Source: Helicobacteraceae bacterium (GTDB lineage Bacteria > Campylobacterota > Campylobacteria > Campylobacterales > Sulfurimonadaceae). From it: a stretch of 5,433 bases of DNA. Numbering within the stretch: position 1 is the stretch's first letter; every line of letters begins with the position of its first letter. Below the pieces are notes generated by a model. It worked only from the letters and a program-made list of their open reading frames with translations. It was not told the DNA's origin and ran no database searches. A program made the translations under genes and the position numbers. This document shows positions 5,126-5,433 of this stretch, one piece after another. The stretch lies in assembly GCA_027081565.1 (NCBI GenBank), contig JALWKG010000126.1, positions 1 to 5,433 of the forward strand. The letters run 5' to 3'.

Positions 5126-5433
5126 TTGAACGTATTGACCATTAACCCTGAGACTAAAGAGATCGTAGCCCAAGAGATGGAGATGAAAGCCAACACTGTT
5201 TATAGCTTTTTCAACTCTATCTTGATCGATGAACTTGGTTCACTTAACCAACACACCATCTACTGTGACACCAATGCCCTTTCCAACCATAAAAAGCCTT
5301 TTTTCCTTGGCGAACAACTTATTATCGGTGATGCGCTCATCGTTGGACTCAACGGCATGGAAGAGGTGGATGTCACCATTACACTCGAACAACTCAAAGA
5401 GTTGGTAAGTTTCGATGTCAACCCTTTTTATAC
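5126..5433 (+). CDS. Unrecognised protein, TTG start, 3' end cut by window edge
   Basis: An uninterrupted frame runs 102 codons from the TTG at 5126 to the window edge, with codon use like that of the neighbouring core genes. The N-terminus reads MNVLTINPETKEIVAQEMEM, with no signal peptide. The rest mixes strands and short helices (TVYSFFNSILIDEL, HTIYCDTNALSN, PFFLGEQLIIGDALIVG, EVDVTITLEQLKELV), consistent with a small soluble protein. The order of a helix, an asparagine-containing segment, then a glycine-rich strand pair ending in ALIVG loosely recalls DUF3846-type proteins, but I would not assign it. The gene is divergent from the sodium:alanine symporter with 86 bp between starts, so shared regulation is possible. 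Only one cysteine (C50) is visible. Confidence 0.75.
   Translation, partial: MNVLTINPETKEIVAQEMEMKANTVYSFFNSILIDELGSLNQHTIYCDTNALSNHKKPFFLGEQLIIGDALIVGLNGMEEVDVTITLEQLKELVSFDVNPFY

Overview
The window looks like ordinary bacterial chromosome: moderately AT-rich, tightly packed, with AGGAG-type ribosome sites and TATAAT/TATGAT -10 boxes. The general style suggests a free-living Campylobacterota relative (Sulfurimonas/Sulfurovum type). That placement is an impression, because no marker gene is present to settle it.

Layout. (1) Positions 2001 down to 1, minus strand: a compact four-gene transcription unit. It holds three proteins I cannot assign to a family (153, 198 and 187 aa), then the N-terminal 121 codons of a DTW-domain tRNA-uridine aminocarboxypropyltransferase that runs off the left edge. 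Gaps are 12 nt, a 1-nt stop/start overlap (TAATG) and 3 nt. One extended -10 promoter lies just upstream of 2001. (2) Positions 2002-2187: a divergent intergenic region with promoters on both strands and a pair of TATTAATA palindromes. (3) Positions 2188-2655, plus strand: an unrecognised membrane-anchored or exported protein. (4) Roughly 2700-3530: an AT-richer stretch unlike its surroundings. It holds a small secreted protein (2840-3166) that encodes every arginine with AGA, a structured leader in front of it, a perfect 12-bp hairpin, and what may be the 5' stump of a cupin gene. This is the accessory part of the window. (5) Positions 3531-3692: repeat-bearing non-coding DNA. (6) Positions 5039 down to 3693, minus strand: a full-length sodium:alanine/glycine symporter (AGCS family), the best-supported gene here. 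(7) Positions 5040-5125: a divergent promoter region, followed by a TTG-initiated unknown gene that runs off the right edge.

Functional links are limited. Co-transcription of the three unknown genes with a tRNA modification enzyme is the only strong association. I found no CRISPR array, no rRNA or tRNA, no transposase and no clear phage gene. No complete new system is evident. The best leads are the unknown operon and the low-GC, hairpin-rich segment at 2700-3680.
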